NCBI GenBank assembly: GCA_013695245.1
Contig: JACDAW010000263.1
Location: forward strand, 1 to 19,165
Direction: 5' to 3'
DNA: 19,165 bases
Origin: Pyrinomonadaceae bacterium
Lineage (GTDB): Bacteria > Acidobacteriota > Blastocatellia > Pyrinomonadales > Pyrinomonadaceae
The notes under the pieces are model-generated. The model saw only the letters and a list, made by a program, of their open reading frames with translations. It was not told the DNA's origin and made no database searches. Numbering within the stretch: the stretch's first letter is position 1; each line of letters opens with the position of its first letter. The translations under genes were made by a program, and so were the position numbers. Positions 8,350 to 16,018 of the stretch are shown piece after piece.

Positions 8350-9567
8350 ATGACGACGTTGGCGAAAACATTGGAAGCAATGGCAGCAACGGTTGATCCT
8401 TTTGCAGAGATCAAGCGGCGCGAAGAAGAATACGAGTTAGCGACGTATAAAAAATTTCCGCTCGCCATCGCAAGCGGGCGTGGAAGTTGGATTACGACGA
8501 CGAGCGGCGAACGCTACCTCGATCTTTACGGCGGGCACGCCGTCGCCGCCACCGGGCATTGTCATCCGCACGTTGTCGCCGCGCTGCAAAAACAGGCCGC
8601 GCAGTTGTTATTTTATTCCAATCTCGTTTATTCAGATGTGCGCGCGCAAGCGGCCGAGTTGCTCGTAGAGAGAGCGCCCGCGACGCTCGCAAAAGTTTTC
8701 TTCTGCAATTCGGGAACGGAAGCCAACGAGAACGCGATGCGACTTGCGCGTCTTGCTACGGGCAGAGAAAAGATCATTACCTTTTCGGGAAGCTTTCACG
8801 GGCGCACGGCCGATGCGATAAGCGCCACCGCGCTCGGTCGTTACCGCGAACTTGGTCGCCCGAACGTGCCCGGCCATTTATTCGCCGAGTGGGGCGATGT
8901 GGAATCGGTTGAGCTTCTGGCGGATGAAACCGTGGCCGCGATCATGCTTGAACCGATTCAATCAATGGCGGGCGTGCGGATGGAAGAAGCGGAGTTTTAT
9001 CAAGCCGTGCGCCGTGTGTGCGACGAGCGCGGCATCTTGCTCGTATTCGATGAGGTTCAGACGGGCGTGGGGCGCACGGGCGAGTGGTTCTTTGCGGGTA
9101 GCGAAGCGGCGGGCGGCGTCGTACCGGATGTTGTAACGCTCGCTAAAGCTTTGGGGAGCGGCGTGCCCGTCGGGGCGTGTCTGACGACTGAGAGTGTTGC
9201 GGGGCATATCAAGGAGAACGATCTGGGGACGACGTTTGGTGGCGGTATGTTGGCGATGAGCGCCGTCGTGGCCACCATTGAGGCGATTGAGTTAGGCGAT
9301 ATGCTTGGCAATGTTCGTCGTGTTGAGAAGCATTTGCGCAAGAGTCTCGCTGGCATCGAGGGAGTGCGCGCGGTGCGCGGTCGCGGTTTGTTGCTTGGGA
9401 TAGAACTTGCGGGCAAAAGCGCAACAGAGATTCACGCGAAGTTGCTCGAACGTCGCGTCATCACGGGAACTTCAAGCGATCCGGCAGTGCTAAGGTTGCT
9501 TCCGCCGCTCTCGGTTCAGCCGGAAGAGATCGACATCTTCGTTGAGGCTCTTAAAAAGATCGTTTGA
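8350..9567 (+). CDS. argD: N-acylornithine aminotransferase (class III, PLP)
   Basis: ArgD transfers the amino group of glutamate to the N-acylglutamate semialdehyde, giving N-acylornithine. The 405-residue protein has every class III landmark: LYGGHAVAATGHCHP, FFCNSGTEANENAMRLAR (phosphate-binding and family signature), FSGSFHGRTADAISAT, the cofactor aspartate in LVFDEVQTGVGRTG, and the PLP lysine in TLAKALGSGVPVGA at Lys266. The ATG is preceded by GGAAGG at about 8 bases. It is the fifth gene of the operon. The family is broad and can accept acetylornithine, succinylornithine or diaminopimelate precursors. The call of acylornithine enzyme rests on the argC-argF'-argB neighbours. Confidence 0.93.
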   Translation: MTTLAKTLEAMAATVDPFAEIKRREEEYELATYKKFPLAIASGRGSWITTTSGERYLDLYGGHAVAATGHCHPHVVAALQKQAAQLLFYSNLVYSDVRAQAAELLVERAPATLAKVFFCNSGTEANENAMRLARLATGREKIITFSGSFHGRTADAISATALGRYRELGRPNVPGHLFAEWGDVESVELLADETVAAIMLEPIQSMAGVRMEEAEFYQAVRRVCDERGILLVFDEVQTGVGRTGEWFFAGSEAAGGVVPDVVTLAKALGSGVPVGACLTTESVAGHIKENDLGTTFGGGMLAMSAVVATIEAIELGDMLGNVRRVEKHLRKSLAGIEGVRAVRGRGLLLGIELAGKSATEIHAKLLERRVITGTSSDPAVLRLLPPLSVQPEEIDIFVEALKKIV

Positions 9568-9597
9568 ATCTATTGGCGCGCATGGGGAGGTTAAACG

Positions 9598-9915
9598 ATG
9601 AAAGAAAACGTCAAAAACTTAACAATCGAACACAACGAGAAACTTAAGCGATTCGAGGCGGAGGTTGAAGGGGAAGTAGCGTTTGTAGAATATGAGCGCC
9701 CGGAAAAGGGAAGCATTGTGTTCACGCATACGATTGTTCCGCCGCCGCTCGAAGGGCGCGGAGTTGGAAGCGAGTTGGCGCACGCGGCGCTTGAATACGC
9801 GCGCCTTCAGCATCTCAAGATCGTTCCACAATGCGTTTTCATTAACGCTTACGTTCGCAGGCATTCCGAATATCAATCGCTCGTTGACAGTGGACGCTCG
9901 CACGCGGGGAACTGA
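9598..9915 (+). CDS. Small GNAT-fold protein (YjdJ/COG2388-like N-acetyltransferase)
   Basis: This 105-residue minimal GNAT domain belongs to the same group as bacterial YjdJ and human NATD1. The acetyl-CoA pyrophosphate loop is GRGVGSELAHAALEYAR (about residues 57-73), preceded by the FTHTIVPPPLEG strand and followed by IVPQCVFINAYVRRHSEY. The Cys and the His-Pro/Ser-Glu-Tyr ending are typical of this group. GGGAGG 7 bases upstream makes the ATG secure. It sits 30 bp after argD and 31 bp before argF'. The domain is much smaller than the GNAT of ArgA-type N-acetylglutamate synthases and lacks an amino-acid-kinase partner domain, so I do not call it argA. Its substrate is unknown. The operon position is suggestive only. 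Confidence 0.85.
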   Translation: MKENVKNLTIEHNEKLKRFEAEVEGEVAFVEYERPEKGSIVFTHTIVPPPLEGRGVGSELAHAALEYARLQHLKIVPQCVFINAYVRRHSEYQSLVDSGRSHAGN

Positions 9916-9946
9916 ACAGGAAGGCATCAGCTTTGGCGAGATTGAG

Positions 9947-10957
9947 GTGTGCGCTAATTTTCTTTCGACAACTGATTTAACGCAGGACGAATTAGAACAC
10001 CTGCTTGATAGGGCGGGGCGGTTTAAAAGCGGAATCGATCAACGAAAGCCGCTCGCCGGTCGCTCCGTCGCGCTTGTGTTTTTCAATCCGAGCTTGCGCA
10101 CGCGCGCTTCGATGCAAGTCGGTATCTACGAACTCGGCGGAAACGCCGTCGTGCTTGAGCCGGGCGCAAGCACGTGGACGCTCGAACACCGCGAAGCGGC
10201 AGTGATGGACGAAGATAAGACGGAGCACGTGAAGGAGTTTGTGCGCGTGCTTGGAAGATACTGCGCGTGCATCGGCGTGCGCACTTTCGCGCGTTTGGAG
10301 AATTGGGCGGAGGAGCGCACTGATCCTGTGCTCACCGCTTTCGCGCGCTACACGGAAGTTCCGGTGATCAATATGGAATCGGCGATGCACCATCCGTTGC
10401 AGTCGCTCGCCGATATGATGACGATCCGCGAAAAAGTAGGAAGCGGGCGAAAGCGCGTGTTGATGACATGGGCGTGGCACCCGAAGCCGCTGCCGATGGC
10501 TGTGCCGAACAGCTTCGCGTTAGCATCGGCGCAGATGGGACACGAAGTTGTAATCGCGCATCCCTCCCGCTACGAGCTAGACGAAGAGTTGATGGAAGTG
10601 ATTAAGGGAAAAGCGCGCGAGGCGGGCGGAAGCGTCGAGGTGACGAACGATGTTGATGCGGCGTTTGACGGCGCAGAAGTTGTTTACGCGAAGAGTTGGG
10701 GCGGTCGTGATTTTTACGGCAAAGCGCAAGCAGACGTTGAGCATCGTCAAGCTTTCCGCCACGACTGGATCGTGGACGCTCGGAAGATGCGACGCACGAA
10801 CGATGCCGTCTTCATGCACTGTCTTCCCGTCCGTCGCAATGTGATCGTGACGGACGAGGTGCTTGATTCCGCAGCGTCGGTTGTAATTGATGAAGCGGAA
10901 AATCGTTTGCACGCACAGAAGGCGGTGCTCGCAAAGCTACTTGGGGAAAAACAATGA
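9947..10957 (+). CDS. argF': N-acylornithine carbamoyltransferase, probably N-succinylornithine-specific
   Basis: This enzyme carbamoylates the free amino group of an N-acylornithine to give N-acylcitrulline. It has the carbamoyl-phosphate loop SLRTR at residues 49-53, Trp77, the MTWAWHPKPLPMAVPNS block and HCLPVRRN at 291-298. These place it with Xanthomonas acetylornithine and Bacteroides succinylornithine carbamoyltransferases rather than classical OTCase. Residue 92, which is Glu in the acetyl enzyme and Pro in the succinyl enzyme, is Thr here. The position of the carboxylated Lys302 of Xanthomonas is Ile300 here, and the surrounding RRNVIVTD reads like the Bacteroides form. The GTG start at 9947 gives 336 residues and begins at the family N-terminus. 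The frame is open further upstream over the GNAT gene, so automatic callers may over-extend it. It overlaps argB by 4 bp. Confidence 0.9.
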   Translation: MCANFLSTTDLTQDELEHLLDRAGRFKSGIDQRKPLAGRSVALVFFNPSLRTRASMQVGIYELGGNAVVLEPGASTWTLEHREAAVMDEDKTEHVKEFVRVLGRYCACIGVRTFARLENWAEERTDPVLTAFARYTEVPVINMESAMHHPLQSLADMMTIREKVGSGRKRVLMTWAWHPKPLPMAVPNSFALASAQMGHEVVIAHPSRYELDEELMEVIKGKAREAGGSVEVTNDVDAAFDGAEVVYAKSWGGRDFYGKAQADVEHRQAFRHDWIVDARKMRRTNDAVFMHCLPVRRNVIVTDEVLDSAASVVIDEAENRLHAQKAVLAKLLGEKQ

Positions 10958-11844
10958 CGAGCGAAGAACGTCTTGATCTCCTGCGCGAAGCGTTGCCTTA
11001 CATTCAACGCTTCAAAGGGCGCACGTTCGTCGTCAAGCTGTCAGGCAAGGTGACGGAAGAAGCGGAGAACCTGTCGTCGCTCGCTGAAGAATTAGCATTG
11101 CTGCATCAAGTCGGGATTCATCTCTGCGTGATCCATGGCGGCGGAAAACAGTTGACCAAACTCGCGCGGCAGTTGGGCGTTGAGCAGAAGATCATCAACG
11201 GCAGGCGCATCACGGATGATTCGACGCTCGACATGGCGAAGATGATCTTCGCCGGAAAGATCAACACGGAGATTCTCGCAGCGTTGCGCCGTCGCGGAAT
11301 CGAAGCGGTCGGATTATCGGGCGTTGATGCCGGGATCGTTCATGCCGAACAGCGTCTATCGAAAGAGATTTTAAATCGCGAGACGGGCGCGCGCGAGCAA
11401 GTTGATTGGGGACACGTTGGCGACGTCGTAGCGATCAACGACAGACTTTTGCGCGTGCTGCTCGAACACAACTATTTGCCGGTCGTCTCTTCGCTCGGCG
11501 CGGACGACGCGGGGCGCGTCTTTAACATCAACGCCGACACTATCGCCGCCGAGATCGCCGCGCATCTGGGAGCCGAGAAGCTGATTTTAATGACGGATAC
11601 GGACGGCGTCTATACGGACGCGAGCGACGCGAATTCAAAACTTTCGCGCTTGACGGCGGATGAATTGGACGAACTTGTGCGAAGCGGAAAGGCAACGGGC
11701 GGGATGATACCTAAGCTGCAAAGTCTGATTTCGATTCTGGAGCGCGGCGTCGGCAGCGCGCACGTCATCAACGGCACGCGGCGCAACGCATTGCTTTCGG
11801 AAGTTTTCACGGATGAAGGGACGGGGACGATGATCGTCCGTTAG
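10954..11844 (+). CDS. argB: N-acylglutamate kinase
   Basis: ArgB phosphorylates the gamma-carboxylate of N-acetyl- or N-succinylglutamate, the step usually feedback-regulated by arginine. The 296-residue amino acid kinase has Lys28 in VVKLSGK, the glycine loop HGGGKQ at 61-66, the acylglutamate-binding RITDDSTLDMAKMIFAGKIN segment, VGLSGVDAG, MTDTDGVYTD, and TGGMIPKLQS with the ATP-contacting lysine. The ATG overlaps the argF' stop (ATGA), indicating translational coupling. The N-terminal helix (about residues 1-22) before the kinase core resembles that of hexameric, arginine-inhibited forms, though I cannot prove inhibition. It is the last gene before a strong terminator, so the operon ends here. 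Confidence 0.95.
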   Translation: MTSEERLDLLREALPYIQRFKGRTFVVKLSGKVTEEAENLSSLAEELALLHQVGIHLCVIHGGGKQLTKLARQLGVEQKIINGRRITDDSTLDMAKMIFAGKINTEILAALRRRGIEAVGLSGVDAGIVHAEQRLSKEILNRETGAREQVDWGHVGDVVAINDRLLRVLLEHNYLPVVSSLGADDAGRVFNINADTIAAEIAAHLGAEKLILMTDTDGVYTDASDANSKLSRLTADELDELVRSGKATGGMIPKLQSLISILERGVGSAHVINGTRRNALLSEVFTDEGTGTMIVR

Positions 11845-11875
11845 AACTTTTGGACGGATCGCTAAAGCTAAAAGA

Positions 11876-11906
11876 AAAGCGAGGCTGTCTATCAGCCTCG
11901 CTTTTT
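11876..11906. terminator. Intrinsic terminator at the end of the arginine operon, likely bidirectional
   Basis: AAAGCGAGGCTG pairs perfectly with CAGCCTCGCTTT around a 5-base loop (TCTAT) and is followed by TT, giving a TTTTT tail. An A-rich stretch (AAAAGAAAAG) before the stem supplies a U-tract on the other strand, so the same hairpin can end the BI-1 family gene, whose stop is 23 bases away. Confidence 0.93.
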
Positions 11907-11928
11907 ACATTCAAGCTATTTTAAATCT

Positions 11929-12672
11929 TTAACGCCTTCCCGCGTTCAGTATGCGCAGCAATGCGAGGAAGATGTTGAAAGCATCAAGGTAAAGCGAGAG
12001 CGCACCTGCGACGTATTCGTTCGTCGGATAGCGGCGGATGATGTTCGACGTGTCATAGAGCACGAAGCCCGCGAACACAAGCACGGTCGTTGCCGCAAGC
12101 GCGAATCCGAGCGCGGTTGAGCCGACAAGAAAGATATTCAACAAGCCACCGAGAATCACAACGACGAGTCCGGTCATCATCAGTCCGCCCAAGAAACTGA
12201 AATCTCGCTTCGAGATGAAGGCGTAAGCCGTCAGTCCACCGAAGATGCCGACGGTCAGCACGCCCGCCTGAACGATTGATGCCGGATTAGTTTGACTGAT
12301 GACGTAAAGCAGCGGCGAAATGATCACGCCTGTCAGAGTCGTGAAGCCGAAGAGCGCGAACAAGTTGACTCCGCGCACGTGGCGCACAGCCTGCGCGCCC
12401 ATCACCGCGCCGAGCATCGCAAACAAAGCAAGCCAAGGATGACGCGCAGCGAGGATCATCAACGGCGGGAAAGCGAAACCGAGCATGACACCGCCGACGG
12501 CGAACAGGGTCGCCGCGAAAAAGAGCGCATAGACTTTGCGCACAAAGCTCATGCGTTCGGCGACACTAGCCTGAGCCGCCGTCTGCATACCACCCCACGC
12601 GCCGCCCTGCGTCGAAGGCGACCATGCCGATTGGTTCGTATAACGATTGTCGGGAGATCGAAATTCGTTCAT
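11929..12672 (-). CDS. Bax inhibitor-1 (BI-1/YccA/TMBIM) family membrane protein
   Basis: This 247-residue integral inner-membrane protein has a soluble N-terminal tail of about 45 residues rich in Ser, Gln and Gly, then about seven hydrophobic helices. The C-terminal signature is intact: YDTSNIIRRYPTNEY followed by ALSLYLDAFNIFLALLRI. Asp207 and Asp230, 23 apart, match the paired aspartates that gate calcium leak by pH in B. subtilis YetJ. Bacterial members are linked to ion leak and stress, and some bind membrane protease FtsH; which applies here is unknown. GAGG lies 9 bases before the ATG. It converges on argB and diverges from zwf across a 152-bp gap. Confidence 0.93.
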   Translation of the reverse strand: MNEFRSPDNRYTNQSAWSPSTQGGAWGGMQTAAQASVAERMSFVRKVYALFFAATLFAVGGVMLGFAFPPLMILAARHPWLALFAMLGAVMGAQAVRHVRGVNLFALFGFTTLTGVIISPLLYVISQTNPASIVQAGVLTVGIFGGLTAYAFISKRDFSFLGGLMMTGLVVVILGGLLNIFLVGSTALGFALAATTVLVFAGFVLYDTSNIIRRYPTNEYVAGALSLYLDAFNIFLALLRILNAGRR

Positions 12673-12751
12673 CTTTTCAAACCTCTTTCTAAATCCAACC
12701 TCGCCCGCATTCCTTTTACGAACGAGCAGTATTAAGATGCTTCAAAGTTTA

Positions 12752-12769
12752 TCACGGATGTACCCGTGA
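12752..12769. promoter_or_regulatory. Perfect palindrome in the BI-1/zwf divergent region
   Basis: TCACGG-ATGTAC-CCGTGA is a perfect 6+6 inverted repeat with a 6-base spacer, placed between divergent genes. On the minus strand a TAATAC element lies about 16-18 bases further on, so the palindrome would cover the -35 area of a BI-1 promoter. It has the size and placement of a dimeric regulator's operator. No regulator is identified. Confidence 0.35.
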
Positions 12770-12824
12770 ACGTTGCCTCGTCGAAGAATGTTTTCATTGC
12801 CGGAACGTTTGCCGCTAACAACTT

Positions 12825-14402
12825 ATGAACGAAGAACACGGAACCGCCTCAACAGAAACTGCCGCCAAAACAACTACCGCAACAGCCACGCTCGCCGCGC
12901 CGCCGCCCGCGCCGTTAACCGAAGCGTGTGTTGTTGTGATCTTCGGCGCTTCGGGCGACCTTGCGCGCCGCAAACTCGTGCCCGCGCTTTATAATCTCGC
13001 AGGCGTTGACGCGGCGCAGGGAAACTTCAAAATTCTCGGCGTCGGGCGCACGGAGATGAGTGACGAAGAGTTTAAGAAACAGATGCACGATGCGGTCGCG
13101 GAGGCGAAAGATACGGAGGGCTTCGCGGAAGAGCAGTGGCGTGAGTTTGCCGCGCGTTTGAATTACATGGTTGGCGATCCGAACGACGACGGCGTTCACG
13201 AAGAACTCGCCGCGCGCCTCGATGAATTGAAAAGAGAAGGCGCGGGAACAAATTATCTTTTCTATCTTTCGACTCCGCCCTCGGTTGCACCTTCGATCAT
13301 CAAAGGCTTGGGCGCGGCCGGACTCGCAAGCGAAGCGAAAGGCTGGCGGCGCATCATTATCGAGAAACCGTTCGGGCGCGATCTGCAATCGGCGCGCGAA
13401 TTGAACAGCACAGTAGCGGAGGTGTTTAAAGAGCATCAGGTTTACCGTATCGATCACTATCTCGGCAAAGAGACGGTGCAGAACATACTCGTCTTCCGCT
13501 TCGGAAACACTTTGTTTGAACCCGTCTGGAATCGTAACTACGTTGACTTCGTTGAGATCACTGCGGCCGAGACGGTCGGCGTCGAAGGACGCGCGGCGTA
13601 TTACGAAGAAGCGGGCGCGCTCCGCGACATGGTCGCCAATCATCTTCTGCAACTTCTGACATTGACGGCGATGGAGCCGCCCGTCGCTTACGATGCCGAA
13701 TCAGTGAGGGAAGAGAAGGTTCAGGTGCTTCGTTCAATTCGCTCAATGACGCCCGACCAAGTCGCGGAGCGCAGCGTTCGCGCGCGTTATGATGCGGGCA
13801 CGGTTGACGGCCAAACTGTTCCCGCTTACGCGGCCGAGCCGGGCGTGAAGCGGGATTCGCAGATCGAGACTTATGCGGCAGTCGAATTTCGCATCGAGAA
13901 CTGGCGGTGGGCGGGCGTGCCGTTCTACGTGCGCACGGGCAAACGGCTCGCGCGGCGCATGACGGAAGTGGCCGTGCATTTCAAACGCACGCCGCAAGCT
14001 CTCTTTGCCCGCACGCCGAAAGACGAGATCGAGCCAAACGTAGTGGTGCTGCGTATTCAACCGGACGAAGGAATCGGCGTGCACGTCGGGGCGAAGCTAC
14101 CGGGCATGGAGATGAAGACGAGCGTCGTGAAGATGGACTTCAGGTATGAGTCAACGTTCGGCGTGCGCTCGCCCGCCGCTTACGAAACGCTTTTGCGCGA
14201 CGTGATGGAGGGCGACGCTACGCTCTTTACCCGTGCGGATGAAACAGAAGCCGAGTGGCGATTGATCACGCCGATTGAGGAAGCGTGGGCGCGTGAAGGC
14301 GCGCCGCCGTTATCGGTTTACGCGGCGGGGGGCGAAGGGCCGGAAGCGGCCGATCAAATGCTTGCGCGTAGAGGAAACAGTTGGCGCAAGATCGCAAGAT
14401 GA
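12825..14402 (+). CDS. zwf: Glucose-6-phosphate 1-dehydrogenase
   Basis: Zwf oxidises glucose-6-phosphate to 6-phosphogluconolactone with NADP+, starting the oxidative pentose phosphate pathway in the cytosol. The 525-residue protein has the coenzyme loop FGASGDLARRKL at 40-51, IEKPFGRD, and the diagnostic RIDHYLGKE at 208-216 with the substrate-binding His-Tyr and Lys. It also has NRNYVDFVEIT, the GALRDMVANHLLQ helix and a complete C-terminal beta domain ending in a typical ARRGNSWRKI tail. Residues 1-33 are a low-complexity Ala/Thr/Pro extension before the Rossmann core. There is no ATG closer to the core, so the start at 12825 is kept despite a poor ribosome-binding site. It is 21 bp from pgl and certainly functions with it. 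Confidence 0.96.
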   Translation: MNEEHGTASTETAAKTTTATATLAAPPPAPLTEACVVVIFGASGDLARRKLVPALYNLAGVDAAQGNFKILGVGRTEMSDEEFKKQMHDAVAEAKDTEGFAEEQWREFAARLNYMVGDPNDDGVHEELAARLDELKREGAGTNYLFYLSTPPSVAPSIIKGLGAAGLASEAKGWRRIIIEKPFGRDLQSARELNSTVAEVFKEHQVYRIDHYLGKETVQNILVFRFGNTLFEPVWNRNYVDFVEITAAETVGVEGRAAYYEEAGALRDMVANHLLQLLTLTAMEPPVAYDAESVREEKVQVLRSIRSMTPDQVAERSVRARYDAGTVDGQTVPAYAAEPGVKRDSQIETYAAVEFRIENWRWAGVPFYVRTGKRLARRMTEVAVHFKRTPQALFARTPKDEIEPNVVVLRIQPDEGIGVHVGAKLPGMEMKTSVVKMDFRYESTFGVRSPAAYETLLRDVMEGDATLFTRADETEAEWRLITPIEEAWAREGAPPLSVYAAGGEGPEAADQMLARRGNSWRKIAR

Positions 14403-14423
14403 TTAAATGAGCGAAAGATTTCG

Positions 14424-15215
14424 ATGACTGAGATTGAGCTTCGTATTTATAAAGATCGTGATGCTTTAAGCCGCGCCGCCGCCGAAGAATTTATCTCTCG
14501 CGCGACGGAAGCAATTGCCGCGCGGAATCGCTTCACCGTTGCGCTCGCGGGCGGCGAAACTCCGCGCACGCTCTACAACTTGCTCGCTTCAGCCGACAAG
14601 CGCGACCGCGTTGATTGGACACGCACGCACGTCTTCTGGGGCGACGAACGCTGCGTTTCGCCCGACGACGAGGAAAGCAACTACCGCATGGCGCAGACGG
14701 CGCTGCTATCGAAAGTTTCAATTCCGCCGAAGAACGTGCATCGCATTGAAGCGGAGCGTGAAGATAAAGCGGCAAGCGATTATGAAGACGAATTGCAAAA
14801 ATTCTTTGAGTCAAACGATGGAGAAGCGCCGCGCTTCGATCTCGTCTTGCTTGGCATGGGCGCGGACGGACACACCGCATCGCTTTTTCCGGGAAGCAGT
14901 GCGGTTGAAGAACGGCGACGGCTCGTTGTCACTACGCGGAGCGCAGCCTCGCCTACGAATCGCATCACTTTAACTTTGCCGGTTCTTAACAACGCTCTCT
15001 CTTGTATGTTTCTCGTGAGCGGAAAAGAAAAAGCCGGAGTGTTGCAAGCGATTTTCGCGGCGGAACAGGCACAGGAGACAAACTTCCCAGCGCAACTCGT
15101 GAACCCGAATCAGGGAAGATTGCTGTGGCTGGTGGACGAAGCTGCGGCCGGTTTTCTGAAAGATGAAAAGTCGTCGCCTCGTCTCGCGTCCATCAAGAGA
15201 TGCGGCTCAGTGTAA
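14424..15215 (+). CDS. pgl: 6-phosphogluconolactonase (SOL/DevB type)
   Basis: Pgl hydrolyses 6-phosphogluconolactone made by Zwf. The 263-residue protein has the family blocks VALAGGETPRTLYNLLA, VFWGDERCVSPDDEESNYRMA and LLGMGADGHTASLFPGS (Gly144 to about 160, with Asp148 and His150), and ends with the expected GRLLWLVDEAAAGFL segment. The ATG lies 21 bp downstream of zwf, consistent with one transcript. The last 23 bp overlap, tail to tail, the end of the GH19-like gene on the other strand. No gnd follows, so 6-phosphogluconate dehydrogenase, if present, is elsewhere. Confidence 0.95.
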   Translation: MTEIELRIYKDRDALSRAAAEEFISRATEAIAARNRFTVALAGGETPRTLYNLLASADKRDRVDWTRTHVFWGDERCVSPDDEESNYRMAQTALLSKVSIPPKNVHRIEAEREDKAASDYEDELQKFFESNDGEAPRFDLVLLGMGADGHTASLFPGSSAVEERRRLVVTTRSAASPTNRITLTLPVLNNALSCMFLVSGKEKAGVLQAIFAAEQAQETNFPAQLVNPNQGRLLWLVDEAAAGFLKDEKSSPRLASIKRCGSV

Positions 15216-15792
15216 AGAACGACTCAAACTTTTCCGCGTAGTCTTTAATAACTTCCCACCGGTCGAGCTTGTTGATGATGCGTCGCGCGTTTTTGTAATC
15301 GCACACGTCGCCGTGAATGTAGTCTGAGAGTTTCTTGCCGGTGAAAGAACCTTTGCGCATCCCGTAGGACATGATGTTGTAAGCGATCTCCGGTTCTTTC
15401 GCGCGTTCAGGATGACACACGAGCGAGTCGCCGAGATCGAGAGCCTTACTCAACTTCCGGTAGTTGTTTTGCCATGTGAGTTGGACGTAGCCTCTGCCGT
15501 AATAGGCGTTAAAGTATTCCTTGCCGTCCGCGCACGCAGCCCTGACTTTCTTACCGTAAGGTTTGCCCGCACCCTTACCGAACTCGTCAATCGGCAGGAA
15601 CGCATCCGCGCATTCATGCTTGACGGTCGCCATCATGTAGGCAGCCCACCGCGCGTCGTTTACTTCCAGGTCGCGCTCGATGTAGATCAGCAAATTCTCG
15701 ACGCCTGAAACTTTCGCTTGCGTGAGTTTGCCGTACTCTTTACGGTAGAGATCGAAAAACCTCGTGTGATCAAATTTCATGAATTCGGGCAT
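15193..15792 (-). CDS. GH19-like lysozyme/chitinase-fold protein, phage-endolysin type
   Basis: This 199-residue protein belongs to the GH19/lysozyme-like superfamily and probably cleaves peptidoglycan glycan strands. MATVKHECADAF places the putative acid catalyst at Glu60. YYGRGYVQLTWQNNY at 97-111 is the family's substrate-cleft signature, and PERAKEPEIAYNIMSYGM matches the helix that follows in phage and prophage members. There is no signal peptide, as in endolysins that need a holin or another export route. The ribosome-binding site GGAGGTGAT (15795-15803) is unusually complete, and a second ATG five codons in is the alternative start. No holin or spanin is seen nearby. It overlaps the end of pgl by 23 bp, suggesting that its arrival trimmed the original spacer. 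Substrate assignment is by family only. Confidence 0.8.
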   Translation of the reverse strand: MPEFMKFDHTRFFDLYRKEYGKLTQAKVSGVENLLIYIERDLEVNDARWAAYMMATVKHECADAFLPIDEFGKGAGKPYGKKVRAACADGKEYFNAYYGRGYVQLTWQNNYRKLSKALDLGDSLVCHPERAKEPEIAYNIMSYGMRKGSFTGKKLSDYIHGDVCDYKNARRIINKLDRWEVIKDYAEKFESFFTLSRIS

Positions 15793-15794
15793 GT

Positions 15795-15803
15795 ATCACC
15801 TCC
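15795..15803 (-). promoter_or_regulatory. Extended Shine-Dalgarno of the GH19-like gene
   Basis: On the minus strand GGAGGTGAT precedes the ATG by two bases (six bases from the GGAGG core). It matches the anti-Shine-Dalgarno end of 16S rRNA over nine bases. Most other genes in this window have only 4-6 bases of complementarity. Confidence 0.7.
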
Positions 15804-16018
15804 AGAGGATGAAGCGATCAGCGTGGCGGTATGAGCCTGAAGAGGCGAGGCATCAGGAAGGGGAAAATATATCATCTTCTGCAAAGACTCAACGCTCGAA
15901 TTGAGCTGCGGCGGGCGGATGCACACAAGCTATGAGGTACAAAGCATCATGGACGAGCACCCTATCTCGCGGTTCACTCGAATGACTTGTTCGGCGCGGC
16001 ATGAGCGAAGCGCGAACC
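15804..16018. other. Gene-free spacer between the GH19-like gene and the broken toxin gene
   Basis: About 215 bp hold no supportable gene on either strand. Short inverted pieces occur (GCCT-GAAG-AGGC near 15836; GCTC-GAATT-GAGC near 15893), but none has a terminator-like tail. No insertion-sequence ends, target duplications or convincing integron attC core sites were found. Confidence 0.4.

Noticed and set aside
9598..9915. The GNAT gene as argA (N-acetylglutamate synthase)
   Set aside because: It is far smaller than ArgA-type GNAT domains, lacks the kinase-like domain, and its motifs fit the YjdJ/NATD1 group.
9692..9946. Long N-terminal extension of ArgF' overlapping the GNAT gene
   Set aside because: The extra 85 residues have no family counterpart, and the overlapping frame is a convincing GNAT protein. 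The family N-terminus begins at the GTG at 9947.
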